In this document: positions 1 through 8,011 of the stretch, in pieces
Position numbering within the stretch: the first letter of the stretch is position 1
Layout of the letters: every line of letters begins with the position of its first letter
Origin: Nocardioides sp.
Lineage (GTDB): Bacteria; Actinomycetota; Actinomycetes; Propionibacteriales; Nocardioidaceae
Assembly: GCF_030019515.1 (NCBI RefSeq)
Contig: NZ_JASEEQ010000011.1
Location: 99,513-163,512, forward strand
Direction of reading: 5' to 3'
Length of the DNA stretch: 64,000 bases
The notes under the pieces: model-generated
Databases searched by the model: none
Told to the model about the DNA's origin: nothing
What the model saw: the letters and a program-made list of their open reading frames with translations, nothing else
Translations under genes and position numbers: made by a program

Positions 1-51
1 GTCGGCCGTTGCAACGGCCGACAAGCGGAAGAGTCCCCGGTGAACCGGGGA
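1..51. terminator. two adjacent hairpins 3' of the ring-opening amidohydrolase gene
   Basis: Positions 1-22 are a perfect palindrome with arms GTCGGCCGTTG and CAACGGCCGAC. Positions 34-51 form a second hairpin with arms TCCCCGGT and ACCGGGGA. Both lie just after the stop codon of the minus-strand amidohydrolase gene that ends at 70, so they probably end that transcript. No T-tract is visible, which is common in high-GC actinobacteria. What lies beyond position 1 is unknown. Confidence 0.5.
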
Positions 52-69
52 ATAATGCGGCGCCTCGAC

Positions 70-1185
70 CTACCCCAGGTCGACGATCGCGGCGACCGGG
101 CCGCCGCCGTCGGGGCCCTGGTGGGCCGCGGAGACCGAGACGAACACGGCGGGGTCGCCGGTGACCGCCGCGGTGACGCCGCCGACGCAGGACTTGATCT
201 GCCGGTGCCAGTGCACGTCGGAGTCGTCGAGCATCGCGTTGCGGCGGCCGCGGACCAGGCCGTCCTGGGATGCCTCGCACTTGAGGAACACGTTGACCAG
301 CCGGCCGTCGAGGTCGGCGGTGCGCGGCCGCTCGGGCAGCTCGAGGCCGGCGTTCTCGATGGCCTCCCAGATGCCGTCCTGGTCCAGCGCGTCCTTCATG
401 ACCGAGTGACCGATCCGGTAGCGACCACCGACCCCGGGCGCGTTGCCGACCACGACCACCTGCGCCTGGTCGAGCTCGACGCCCGAGGAGCACGAGGCCA
501 CCGAGGAGAACAGGGAGCGGTCGTGCATGACGTCCTCGTCGCGCGGCATCTCGATCTCGCCCAGGGCGACCGCGATGCCCAGCGCCGTGCAGCCGTTGGA
601 GAGGTCCATCGACTCGTGGGTGTGCTCGGTCCACACGGTCTTCCCGCGAGACTTGGCGTCGCGGATCGTGTGGATCGTCAGCAGCGGCGTCTTGGTCTGG
701 ACGTAGTGGACGTCGGCCGGGTCGGTGATGCCGGCGCGCTCCATGGCGACCTTCACCGCGGCGGCGACCTTGGTGATCATCGGGGTGCGTCCGATGTCCT
801 CGGGGGCGAGCCGCTCGCTCATCGCGAAGCCGACGGTCAGCCGCGGCTCGTCGGAGGGCGCCAGGTCGCCGGTCAGGTCCTCGGGCGGGACCGTCGCGAA
901 GATCGTCGCGTGCGGGCTGATCACGCCGTCGGTGCCGCCGGACCACACGATCGGGACCTGCTTGACCTGCTCGGCCGGGGCGCCCTTCTCGACGAGCACC
1001 TCGCGGAAGGCCCGGTCGGCGATGATCCGGGTGTAGTCGTTCACCCCGCCGTTGCCCTCGGTCTTGCCGATGATCGCGATCACCCGCTCGGCCTTCATCA
1101 CGCCGTCGTCGATGAGCTTCGCGAGCTCGCTGGCATCGGCGACGGAGTGGATCGGGACCTTGCGTACCTCGATGGCGTCGGGCAT
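70..1185 (-). CDS. ring-opening amidohydrolase (barbiturase / cyanuric acid hydrolase family)
   Basis: Predicted to hydrolyse one C-N bond of a cyclic N-heterocycle such as barbiturate (giving ureidomalonate) or cyanuric acid. The 371-aa length matches the family. Family signatures are visible: [15 protein letters not shown] near residue 40, [13 protein letters not shown] near residue 230, and the C-terminal [18 protein letters not shown] with its GPDGGGP turn. The ATG at 1185 follows a strong AGGAGG ribosome site. It lies 106 bp downstream of carbamate kinase on the same strand. The xanthine dehydrogenase-type genes and NCS2 permease in the same island favour barbiturase over cyanuric acid hydrolase, but the sequence alone does not decide the substrate. 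Confidence 0.88.
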   Translation of the reverse strand: MPDAIEVRKVPIHSVADASELAKLIDDGVMKAERVIAIIGKTEGNGGVNDYTRIIADRAFREVLVEKGAPAEQVKQVPIVWSGGTDGVISPHATIFATVPPEDLTGDLAPSDEPRLTVGFAMSERLAPEDIGRTPMITKVAAAVKVAMERAGITDPADVHYVQTKTPLLTIHTIRDAKSRGKTVWTEHTHESMDLSNGCTALGIAVALGEIEMPRDEDVMHDRSLFSSVASCSSGVELDQAQVVVVGNAPGVGGRYRIGHSVMKDALDQDGIWEAIENAGLELPERPRTADLDGRLVNVFLKCEASQDGLVRGRRNAMLDDSDVHWHRQIKSCVGGVTAAVTGDPAVFVSVSAAHQGPDGGGPVAAIVDLG

Positions 1186-1291
1186 GGGTGGTGTCCTCCT
1201 GGTTGCGGGCGGGTTGGGCTAGAACGCTGTGGAACAGGACGGGCGAGAGCGAGCGGTCGTCGCGCAGCCGCGCGGATCGTTCATCAGCGTC

Positions 1292-2227
1292 CTAGTCCGG
1301 CACGACGACGGTTCCCGCGTCGCCGGTGATGGCCGGGGCGATGTGGCTCAGGTCGGTGATCACGGCCCGGGAGCCGCCGGCCTCCACGAAGCGGCAGGCG
1401 GCGTCGACCTTTGGGCCCATCGAGCCGCTGGCGAAGTGCCCCTCGGCGGCGAAGGCCCGCAGCTCGGACACGGTCACGGTGCCGAGCGGCTCGGCATCGG
1501 GCGCGCCGTACCGCAGCACAGCATGGGACACGTCGGTGCCGATCACCAGGACGTCCGCGTCCACGGTGCGGGCGAGCAGGGCCGCACCCAGGTCCTTGTC
1601 GATCACGGCCTCGACGCCGCGCAGCGTGCCGTCGGGATCGCGCACGGTGGGGATGCCGCCGCCGCCGTTGGCGACCACGACGAACCCGGCCTCGACCAGC
1701 GCCTGCACCGCCGGCGCGTCGAGGATCTCGATCGGCTCGGGCGAGGCGACCACGCGGCGCCAGCCCTTCTCCCCGCGGTCCTCCCAGGTCTCGCCGTGCT
1801 CGATGAGCACCGCGGCCTCGTCGGCGGGGAGGAACCGGCCGATCGGCTTGGTCGGCCGGGTGAAGCCGGCGTCGTCGGCGTCGACGAGCGCGCGGGTCAC
1901 CAGCGTCGCGGTACGTCGTTCGACGCCGCGCGAGGCGAGCGCGGCCTCCAGCGCGTTCATGAGGACGAACCCGAGGGTCGCCTGGGTCTGCGCGCCGCAC
2001 CAGTCCAGCGGCACCGGTGGTACGACGGTCGCGGCGACCTCGTTCTTGACCAGCAGGTTGCCGACCTGGGGCCCGTTGCCGTGGGTGATGACCACCTCGA
2101 CGTCGGCCCCGAGCAGGTCGGCGACCGCGGCCATGGCGACCCCCGCGGCCGCGATCTGGTCCTCGGGCCGGGCTCGACCGTCGGCGTTCGTCATCGCGTT
2201 GCCACCGAGTGCGAGCAGGACCCTCAT
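1292..2227 (-). CDS. arcC: carbamate kinase
   Basis: Catalyses the reversible reaction carbamoyl phosphate + ADP = ATP + carbamate, which falls to NH3 and CO2. The 311-aa length matches the amino acid kinase family. Landmarks are LALGGNAM at the N terminus, THGNGPQVGNLL near residue 50, ANGGGGIP and the VIDKD motif near residues 205-220, and SMGPKVDAA near residue 270. The ATG at 2227 is chosen because the protein then begins directly with the family N terminus; the reading frame stays open further upstream. There are no arginine deiminase genes nearby. Its partners here are a ring-opening amidohydrolase and the distant FdrA/DUF1116/DUF2877 set, as in the E. coli oxamate pathway where a carbamate kinase gene closes the cluster. 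Confidence 0.9.
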   Translation of the reverse strand: MRVLLALGGNAMTNADGRARPEDQIAAAGVAMAAVADLLGADVEVVITHGNGPQVGNLLVKNEVAATVVPPVPLDWCGAQTQATLGFVLMNALEAALASRGVERRTATLVTRALVDADDAGFTRPTKPIGRFLPADEAAVLIEHGETWEDRGEKGWRRVVASPEPIEILDAPAVQALVEAGFVVVANGGGGIPTVRDPDGTLRGVEAVIDKDLGAALLARTVDADVLVIGTDVSHAVLRYGAPDAEPLGTVTVSELRAFAAEGHFASGSMGPKVDAACRFVEAGGSRAVITDLSHIAPAITGDAGTVVVPD

Positions 2228-2293
2228 GGCGTCGAACCTAGTGACCCGGTGGGCGCCGGGCACCGTGGCCGGCGACGAGGAGCGGCCCCGATC

Positions 2294-2312
2294 GCTGGCA
2301 ACTGTTGCCAGC
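2294..2312. promoter_or_regulatory. 19-bp palindrome upstream of carbamate kinase
   Basis: The sequence GCTGGCAACTGTTGCCAGC is a perfect palindrome with 9-bp arms around one central T. It lies 67 bp upstream of the carbamate kinase start. Its core GGCA-N5-TGCC recurs upstream of the CodA-like/HyuAB operon and, with two changes, upstream of the permease operon, so an operator for a shared regulator is plausible. It could also be part of a terminator for the SDR gene that ends at 2459. Confidence 0.5.
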
Positions 2313-2370
2313 CGTCCAGCGCGCGTCGGCCGGCCCATGGGCCACCCCCCGGCGGCCGGAAGGCCACGCG

Positions 2371-2425
2371 GTTGGTGACCAAACCACCAGGATCTCGCCG
2401 CAGAACATGTCGTTGGTGACCAAAC
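2371..2425. promoter_or_regulatory. two direct copies of GTTGGTGACCAAAC upstream of carbamate kinase
   Basis: Identical 14-mers lie at 2371-2384 and 2412-2425, offset by 41 bp, close to four helical turns. Each contains the odd palindrome TTGGT-G-ACCAA. The word TTGGTGACC occurs again at 20884-20892, 20 bp before the permease start. The spacing and symmetry suggest a protein-binding pair in the promoter region of the carbamate kinase unit. Confidence 0.45.
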
Positions 2426-2458
2426 GGCGACGGTCACGTCGCCCGGCCGGGGGCCGGC

Positions 2459-3217
2459 TCAGCGCCCGCCGGCCACCCGCAGCGTCGTGCCCGTGACGTA
2501 CGACGCCTCCTCGCTCATCAGCCAGGCGATCGCGTCGGCGACCTCGCCCGGCTCGCCCGCCCGCCCGAGCGGCGCCAGCGGCCCGACCCGGTCGACCCTC
2601 CCGGGCTCGCCGGCGTCGGCGTGGATCGTGGTCCGCACGATGCCGGGCGCCACTCCGACGACGCGGATCCCCTCGCCCGCGACCTCCTGGGCCAGCCCGA
2701 CCGTCAGCGCGTCGACCCCGGCCTTCGCCGCGGCGTACTGGACGTACTCCCCCGGCGCGCCGAGCGTCGCCGCCCCGGAGCTGACGTTGACGAGCACGCC
2801 TCCGGCGCCGCCGTACGACGTCCCCAGCACGCGCACCGTGGCGCGTGCGACGAGGAGCGCGGCGGTGAGGTTGAGGTCGACGGTCGCCCGCACGACGTCG
2901 ACCGGGGTCTGCGCCAGCGGCCCGAGGTGCAGGGTGGCGCCGGCGTTGTTGACCACGCCGGTCAGCCGGCCGTGCTCGGCGGCCCGGGCGAACAGCTCCT
3001 CGACGCCGTCCGGCTCGGTGAGGTCGGCGCGCACCAGGAGGCACCGCGCCCCCGCGTCCTCGGCCGCGAGCCGGGCCTCCTCGGCCGACCGGACGTCGTG
3101 GGCGTAGCCGAGCACGAGGTCGTGGCCGTCGCGGGCCAGCCGGAGCGCGGTGGCGGCGCCGATGCCGCGGGTGCCGCCCGTGACGAGCGTGACGGGTCGG
3201 GCCGGCGCGCCGCTCAC
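2459..3217 (-). CDS. SDR-family NAD(P)-dependent oxidoreductase
   Basis: A classical short-chain dehydrogenase of 252 aa. It has the N-terminal cofactor loop TGGTRGIG, the NNAG motif near residue 90, a catalytic serine region VNVSSGAA, and the YxxxK pair in YVQYAAAKAG. The likely role is reduction of a keto group, as in FabG-like 3-oxoacyl reductases; the substrate cannot be read. The GTG start at 3217 overlaps the stop of the upstream DUF985 gene (GTGA), so the two are translationally coupled. Confidence 0.85.
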   Translation of the reverse strand: MSGAPARPVTLVTGGTRGIGAATALRLARDGHDLVLGYAHDVRSAEEARLAAEDAGARCLLVRADLTEPDGVEELFARAAEHGRLTGVVNNAGATLHLGPLAQTPVDVVRATVDLNLTAALLVARATVRVLGTSYGGAGGVLVNVSSGAATLGAPGEYVQYAAAKAGVDALTVGLAQEVAGEGIRVVGVAPGIVRTTIHADAGEPGRVDRVGPLAPLGRAGEPGEVADAIAWLMSEEASYVTGTTLRVAGGR

Positions 3218-3615
3218 GCCAGCTCGAAGTCGTCGAAGTCGAAGCCCGGGGAGACCAGGCAGCTGACGAGGGCGTCCTCATCGGCCGGGACGGTGCGCTG
3301 CCAGGTGCCGGCCGGCACCAGCGCCTGCGGCCGCTCGGGGTCCACGACCGCGGTCGACTCCAGCACCGGCGCCGGGCCGACGCCGCCGAGCTCGAGGGCG
3401 ACGCCGCCCCGGTGCGCGAGCCACAGCTCGTCGGACGCGACCCGGTGCCAGGCGGAGGACTCCCCCGCCGGCAGCAGGAAGTAGATCAGCGTCGCCGTCG
3501 GTCGCACCCGGCCGTCCGGGAGCGTCACGGTCTCCGGGGCGGACCAGGTCTGGCGGTACCAGCCGCCCTCGGGGTGCGGCTGGAGGTCGAGCGTCTCGGC
3601 GAGCGGAGGGCGCAT
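3214..3615 (-). CDS. DUF985 (cupin_5) family protein
   Basis: A 133-aa single-domain protein of the DUF985 cupin superfamily. It shows the conserved LQPHPEGGWYRQTW N terminus, TLIYFLL, and SSAWHRVASDELW, whose histidine and glutamate are typical cupin metal-site positions. The family has no settled biochemical role, although related RmlC-like cupins act on sugars or small carbonyl compounds. The ATG at 3615 is preferred over one 9 bp upstream because MRPPLAETL starts the family domain directly. It is coupled to the following SDR gene through a GTGA overlap. Confidence 0.8.
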   Translation of the reverse strand: MRPPLAETLDLQPHPEGGWYRQTWSAPETVTLPDGRVRPTATLIYFLLPAGESSAWHRVASDELWLAHRGGVALELGGVGPAPVLESTAVVDPERPQALVPAGTWQRTVPADEDALVSCLVSPGFDFDDFELA

Positions 3616-3819
3616 GTGGCCCATCCTGCCCCGCGTCGCCGCCACGTCGGCAGCGGGCGTCCGTGGCGCCGTCCCGGCGCAGTCGGTCAGTCAGCCGCCG
3701 GTCCAGTCCGTCCCGGCACAGTTCCCCACGCGCGCCGAACCCTGCTCGGACCGGGCCGGCGGCCACTACGCTTCGCCCGAGATGTCGACCCGGCTCGGGA
3801 CCGTAGAGGAAGTAGTCCG

Positions 3820-4515
3820 ATGCAATCCGAAGTCATGTACAGCCCCGCCTACGCGACCGCCAAGCTCACCCTCGCCGCCGGCGAGGCCGTCCGCGCCGAG
3901 TCCGGCGCGATGCTCGCGATGTCCCCCGGCGTCGCGATGGAGACCTCCACCCAGGGCGGCGTGCTGAAGGGCCTCAAGCGCTCGGTCCTGGGCGGCGAGT
4001 CGTTCTTCATGAACACCTTCACGGCGCAGGCGGACGGCGCCGAGCTGTACGTCGCGCCCGCCCTGCCCGGCGACGTGGTCGCCTGGCCGCTCAACGGCGT
4101 GCTGTACGTGCAGTCCGGGTCGTTCCTCGCGGCGTCCGCGAACATCCAGGTCGACACCAAGTGGGGCGGCGGCAAGACCTTCTTCTCCAGCGAGGGCCTG
4201 TTCATGCTGCGGATCGAGGGCCAGGGCGAGCTGGTGCTCTCCAGCTACGGCGCGATCCACGCGATCGACCTGCAGCCCGGCCAGACCTACACGGTCGACA
4301 CGGGTCACATGGTCGCCTGGACCGACGGCGTCCAGTACAACGTGCGCAAGGTCGGCAACTGGAAGTCGACGTTCTTCTCCGGCGAGGGGCTGGTCTGCGA
4401 CCTCACCGGTCCCGGCCGGATCTACCTCCAGACCCGCAGCCAGGACGCGTTCCTCGGCTGGCTGGTGCCGAAGCTGCCCACCCAGAAGAGCGGCGGGGAC
4501 AGCCTGTTCTCCTGA
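3820..4515 (+). CDS. AIM24 family protein (TIGR00266-like)
   Basis: A 231-aa protein of the AIM24/TIGR00266 family, built from repeated beta segments and without a signal peptide. Family features are the MLAMSPGV turn, LGGESFFMNTFTA, the YVQSGSFLAA segment, and a C-terminal GEGLVCDLTGPGRIYLQTRS motif. Eukaryotic AIM24 is mitochondrial; the bacterial role is unknown. The ATG at 3820 follows an AGAGGAAG ribosome site. The gene is monocistronic and convergent with the NmrA-like gene, with a hairpin at 4525-4574 between them. Confidence 0.85.
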   Translation: MQSEVMYSPAYATAKLTLAAGEAVRAESGAMLAMSPGVAMETSTQGGVLKGLKRSVLGGESFFMNTFTAQADGAELYVAPALPGDVVAWPLNGVLYVQSGSFLAASANIQVDTKWGGGKTFFSSEGLFMLRIEGQGELVLSSYGAIHAIDLQPGQTYTVDTGHMVAWTDGVQYNVRKVGNWKSTFFSGEGLVCDLTGPGRIYLQTRSQDAFLGWLVPKLPTQKSGGDSLFS

Positions 4516-4524
4516 CGGCAGGAC

Positions 4525-4574
4525 GGGTCGGGTGCCCGAGCACGCGCCATGGCGCGTCCTCAGCCACCCGACCC
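4525..4574. terminator. bidirectional hairpin between convergent genes, with ACGCGCCATGGCGCGT core
   Basis: Outer arms GGGTCGGGTG (4525-4534) and CACCCGACCC (4565-4574) enclose the inner palindrome ACGCGCCATGGCGCGT (4542-4557). The element sits between the convergent AIM24 and NmrA-like genes and overlaps the last 15 bp of the latter. The same GCGCCATGGCGC core forms the hairpin at 39027-39066, which also separates convergent genes. Confidence 0.75.
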
Positions 4575-5252
4575 GGCAGCGCCTGTCCCGAGGAGCGCCC
4601 GCAGGGGCAGCGTGCCGACGGGCAGCCCGTGCCGGTCGTAGTAGCCGAACATCGCGCTGAGCCACGGGTGCGTGCCGGGGTCCTCGACCTGCTCGGCGAC
4701 GACTCCCGCCTCCGCGGCGAGCTCGGCGACCGTCGCGGTCCGCGAGGCCAGCTCGTAGGTCGCCCCGACGTGGCCGTCCTCGAGCAGCACGGTGGCGGCC
4801 GCGGCGCCGACGTCGGCCAGGTCGGCGAACCCGAAGACCGCGTGCACGTCGTACGGCACCCGTACCGGCCCGGTGAGGTCGAGGTTCTGCAGGTAGGCGC
4901 CGGGCTGCAGGACCGTCCACGCGAACCCGGAGCGGCGGACCAGGTCCTCGGCCCGGGCCTTGCCGAGGTGGTGCGGCAGCTCCGGGCAGTACGGCGACGC
5001 CACGGAGTGGTAGCCGATCCGCGGGACGCCGGCGGCGCGCAGGGCGTCCAGCGCGGTGGCGACGTACCCGGGCTCGTCGGGGTGCAGGTTCGGCGCGACC
5101 AGGTAGGCCGCGTCGCACCCGGCGACCGCCGCGGCCAGGTCGGGCCAGTCGGCGCGGCCCAGCCCCACCGGCTCGGCGCCGCGCGCGACCAGCGCCGCCG
5201 CCACCGCGCGGCCGGTCTTGCCGTGCCCGCCGAGCACCGCGATCCGGGTCAT
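4560..5252 (-). CDS. NmrA-like NAD(P)-binding protein
   Basis: A 230-aa atypical SDR. The N terminus ITRIAVLGGHGKTGR-like segment is a GxxGxxG dinucleotide loop (GGHGKTG, residues 8-14). TVLQPGAYLQN is the NmrA/TMR-type substrate-side motif near residue 120. The usual YxxxK pair is not obvious, as in sensor or NAD(P)H-dependent members of this group. The function may be a quinone or redox reductase or an NADPH sensor. The 3' end lies inside the shared terminator hairpin. Confidence 0.75.
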   Translation of the reverse strand: MTRIAVLGGHGKTGRAVAAALVARGAEPVGLGRADWPDLAAAVAGCDAAYLVAPNLHPDEPGYVATALDALRAAGVPRIGYHSVASPYCPELPHHLGKARAEDLVRRSGFAWTVLQPGAYLQNLDLTGPVRVPYDVHAVFGFADLADVGAAAATVLLEDGHVGATYELASRTATVAELAAEAGVVAEQVEDPGTHPWLSAMFGYYDRHGLPVGTLPLRALLGTGAAGSGG

Positions 5253-5286
5253 GCGCCGACCCTAGCCACAGCTCACGGCCGATCGG

Positions 5287-5973
5287 CTAGAGCCGGCGGA
5301 GACGGTCCTCCTCGAAGCGCGGGTCGAAGTGCGGGTCGCCCAGGAAGTACTGGGCGATCCGTCCGGGCGGCGGCTTCGGCGGCGGCTCCGGCTCGGGGAC
5401 CATCCGGCCCTCGACGGCGTCCCAGAAGCGGTCGGCCACGTGCATCACGCGGCGGGCGACGAACCCGAGCAGACCGGTGTGGGGAGTGTAGGGATGCGGT
5501 CTGCTCGGGGCCGCCCGCTCGGCGCTCCGGAGCCGGTTGGCCAACCGGTCCAGGGCGCCGTCGTCGAGGGCGTCGGTGAGGCGCTCGCCGAGGTCCTGCT
5601 CGCGCCGGTGCTGCTCGGCCATCGCCTGGTCGACGTCCGACCACACGGCGGACCAGGAGAACGAGGACTCGTACACCGAGCCGTACTCGTGCGCCTTGAC
5701 GTGCGCGAGCACCACCTCGAGCTCCTTGACCGCGTGCACGTAGTCGTGGGCCCGCGGGCCGCCGTCGGCGAGCACGCGGCGCGCCTGCGGCACCAGCACG
5801 GCGTCCACCGCGTGCAGGTGCTTGCTGGCCTCGCCCAGGAACGCGTCGATGCGCTGCCGGTCGCGGCGGGGCTCCCCCGGCGGAGCCGCCATGGCGCGTG
5901 CGGCCTCGAGCCGCTCGGCCAGCCGGGAGTGCGTGTGCTGGAGTGACCTGCTCAGGACATCGGTCGTGCCCAT
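5287..5973 (-). CDS. hemerythrin-like (HHE) domain protein, tentative
   Basis: A 228-aa soluble, mostly helical protein. The start at 5973 follows GAGGTGAGG. Spaced histidines and glutamates (KHLHAVDAVL, KELEVVLAHVKAHEYG, AEQHRREQDL) across residues 45-125 resemble a four-helix HHE metal-binding bundle. The C-terminal tail is proline-rich (EPEPPPKPPP) with a charged end. The domain assignment is by pattern only. It lies downstream of HyuB on the same strand with a 127-bp gap, so it is probably not part of that operon. Confidence 0.55.
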   Translation of the reverse strand: MGTTDVLSRSLQHTHSRLAERLEAARAMAAPPGEPRRDRQRIDAFLGEASKHLHAVDAVLVPQARRVLADGGPRAHDYVHAVKELEVVLAHVKAHEYGSVYESSFSWSAVWSDVDQAMAEQHRREQDLGERLTDALDDGALDRLANRLRSAERAAPSRPHPYTPHTGLLGFVARRVMHVADRFWDAVEGRMVPEPEPPPKPPPGRIAQYFLGDPHFDPRFEEDRLRRL

Positions 5974-6100
5974 CGGCCTCACCTCTTCGGGGTGCCGTCC
6001 TTCCATGGTGCGCCGGCGTGGTGCGGCGGGCAAGGGCGCGCGGATGAGAACCGGCCGGGCCCGCCCGGCGGCAGGTCCGACCGTGCCGGCCGGGCCGGCG

Positions 6101-8011
6101 TCAGACCAGGTCGACCTCGGCGTACGGCGCGCCCGCGGCCAGCGTGGCGTAGCCGGGTCCGCGGTCGAAGAACGCCTCGCTCGCCGCGGGCCGGCCGGCG
6201 CGCTCGGCGGCGGTCGCGGCCTCGTCGTGGCCCAGCGAGTCGTCGGCCAGCGAGCCGGTCAGCACCACGCCGTACTCGGCGAGCGCGGCCTCCGGGGACA
6301 CCTTGCGCCACACGACGTCGCGGACCACGAGGGCCGGGTCGCGCCGCAGCGGGTCGCCCCAGCCACCGCCCCCGGTGGTGCGGATCCGGATCACCTCGCC
6401 GGCGGCGACCGGCTCGGAGTCGGCGAGGGCGTCGACCGCGCGCTCGTTCGGCCCGCCCGGGTCGATGGTGACCTGGAACGGCTGGCCGGCCTGGCCGCCC
6501 TTGACGCCCCAGCAGGCGAGGATCGACCGGTCGGCGATCGACATGAAGTGGCCGTCCTTGAGCATCCGCAGGTGCTTCTCGTAGCCCAGGCCGCCACGGA
6601 ACTGCCCGGCCCCGCCGCTGTCCATCGCCAACGAGAGCGACTCGACCCGGAACGGGAAGCGCGCCTCGGTGAACTCGGTCGGCAGGTTGCGGGAGTCCGG
6701 CACGACGTGGATCGTGTCCTCGCCGTCCGCGTAGTAGCGGCCGCCGGAGCCGCCGCCGAGCACCTCGCGCATCAGGTACGGGCGGCCCTCGAGGTCCTCG
6801 CCGTACACGCCGGTGTAGCGGATCGTCTCCTGGTCGGCCGGCATCCGGCCGTCCACGGCCTTCGCGACCACGCCGGCGAGCACCCCGAGGAGCCGGAGGA
6901 TCACGAACGTCCGGGCGTTGGTCGGCGCCGGGAACACCGGCGTCAGCAGGGTCCCGGGCTCGGGGAAGCGCATCTCGATGAGCGGCACGATGCCCTCGTT
7001 GACGTCGAGCTCGGCCATCCGCTCCGGGGTGTCGGCGAGGTTGCGCAGGATCGGCGCGAGCCACTTCTTGAGGAACACGCCGTCGCTGTAGTCGCCGCAG
7101 TGGTTGATCGGGCCCTTCGCCTGCGGCGAGGTGCCGTCGAAGTCAAGGATCAGCCGCTCGCCGTCGGGGTCGTCGGCGGGCGTACGGGTCAGGGTGATCC
7201 GCTGGGTGTGCAGCTGCGGCTCGTCGACGCCGTCGTGCTCGGCGTAGTCCTCCCAGACCCAGGTGCCGACCGGGATCTTGCCGAGGATCTCGCGCCGGTA
7301 GGTCTCGGTGGTGCGGCTGATGATCGCGTCGAAGCAGGACTCGACCGCGTCGACGCCGTACCGGTCGAAGAGCTCGCCGAGCCGGCGGGCGCCCATCAGG
7401 CAGGCCGAGCACTCGGCGTCCAGGTCGGCCGCGAGCGACTCGGGCATCCGGGAGTTGCGGGTCATGATCGCCAGCGCCGAGCGGTTCGGGACGCCCGCGT
7501 CCCAGAGCCGGATCGGCGGGACCATCAGGCCCTCCTCGAACACGCTGGTCGCGTGGGAGGGCATCGAGCCGGGGACGGCGCCGCCGATGTCGTCGTGGTG
7601 CCCGAAGGCCTGGACGAACGCCACGACGCGTCCGGCCGAGAAGACCGGCACGGTGACGCACAGGTCGGGCAGGTGCCCGATCCCGCCCTCGGAGCGGTAC
7701 ACGTCGTTGTGGAAGAACACGTCCCCCTCGCGCATCTCCTCGATCGGGAAGTCGCGCGCCACCGGGTGCACCAGGGCGGAGTAGGACCGGCCGGTCAGCT
7801 TGCGCAGCAGCCGGTCGTGGATGCCCGCACGGAAGTCGTGGGCGTCGCGGATCATCGGGCTCCGGCTGGTGCGGCCGATGGCGGTCTCGACCTCCATCTC
7901 GACGCTCGCGAGCGAGCCCTGGACGATCTCGACGAGCACGGGGTCGGCGCTCGCGCCGGCGTCCGCCGTCAGGTGGCCGAAGGGGAACTGGGTGGGGGCG
8001 CGGCGGCTCAT
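6101..8011 (-). CDS. hyuB: hydantoinase B / oxoprolinase family protein (HyuB)
   Basis: The B subunit of an ATP-dependent N-methylhydantoinase, oxoprolinase or acetone carboxylase-type complex; 636 aa. Visible motifs are EGDVFFHNDVYRSEGG near residue 95, FGHHDDIGG near residue 130, LIEMRFPEPGTLLTPVFPAPTNAR near residue 350 and GGGGWGDPLRRDP near residue 550. The ATG at 8011 overlaps the HyuA stop (ATGA), so HyuA and HyuB are translationally coupled and likely form one complex. The substrate is unknown; hydantoins, 5-oxoproline and lactams are family precedents. Confidence 0.88.
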   Translation of the reverse strand: MSRRAPTQFPFGHLTADAGASADPVLVEIVQGSLASVEMEVETAIGRTSRSPMIRDAHDFRAGIHDRLLRKLTGRSYSALVHPVARDFPIEEMREGDVFFHNDVYRSEGGIGHLPDLCVTVPVFSAGRVVAFVQAFGHHDDIGGAVPGSMPSHATSVFEEGLMVPPIRLWDAGVPNRSALAIMTRNSRMPESLAADLDAECSACLMGARRLGELFDRYGVDAVESCFDAIISRTTETYRREILGKIPVGTWVWEDYAEHDGVDEPQLHTQRITLTRTPADDPDGERLILDFDGTSPQAKGPINHCGDYSDGVFLKKWLAPILRNLADTPERMAELDVNEGIVPLIEMRFPEPGTLLTPVFPAPTNARTFVILRLLGVLAGVVAKAVDGRMPADQETIRYTGVYGEDLEGRPYLMREVLGGGSGGRYYADGEDTIHVVPDSRNLPTEFTEARFPFRVESLSLAMDSGGAGQFRGGLGYEKHLRMLKDGHFMSIADRSILACWGVKGGQAGQPFQVTIDPGGPNERAVDALADSEPVAAGEVIRIRTTGGGGWGDPLRRDPALVVRDVVWRKVSPEAALAEYGVVLTGSLADDSLGHDEAATAAERAGRPAASEAFFDRGPGYATLAAGAPYAEVDLV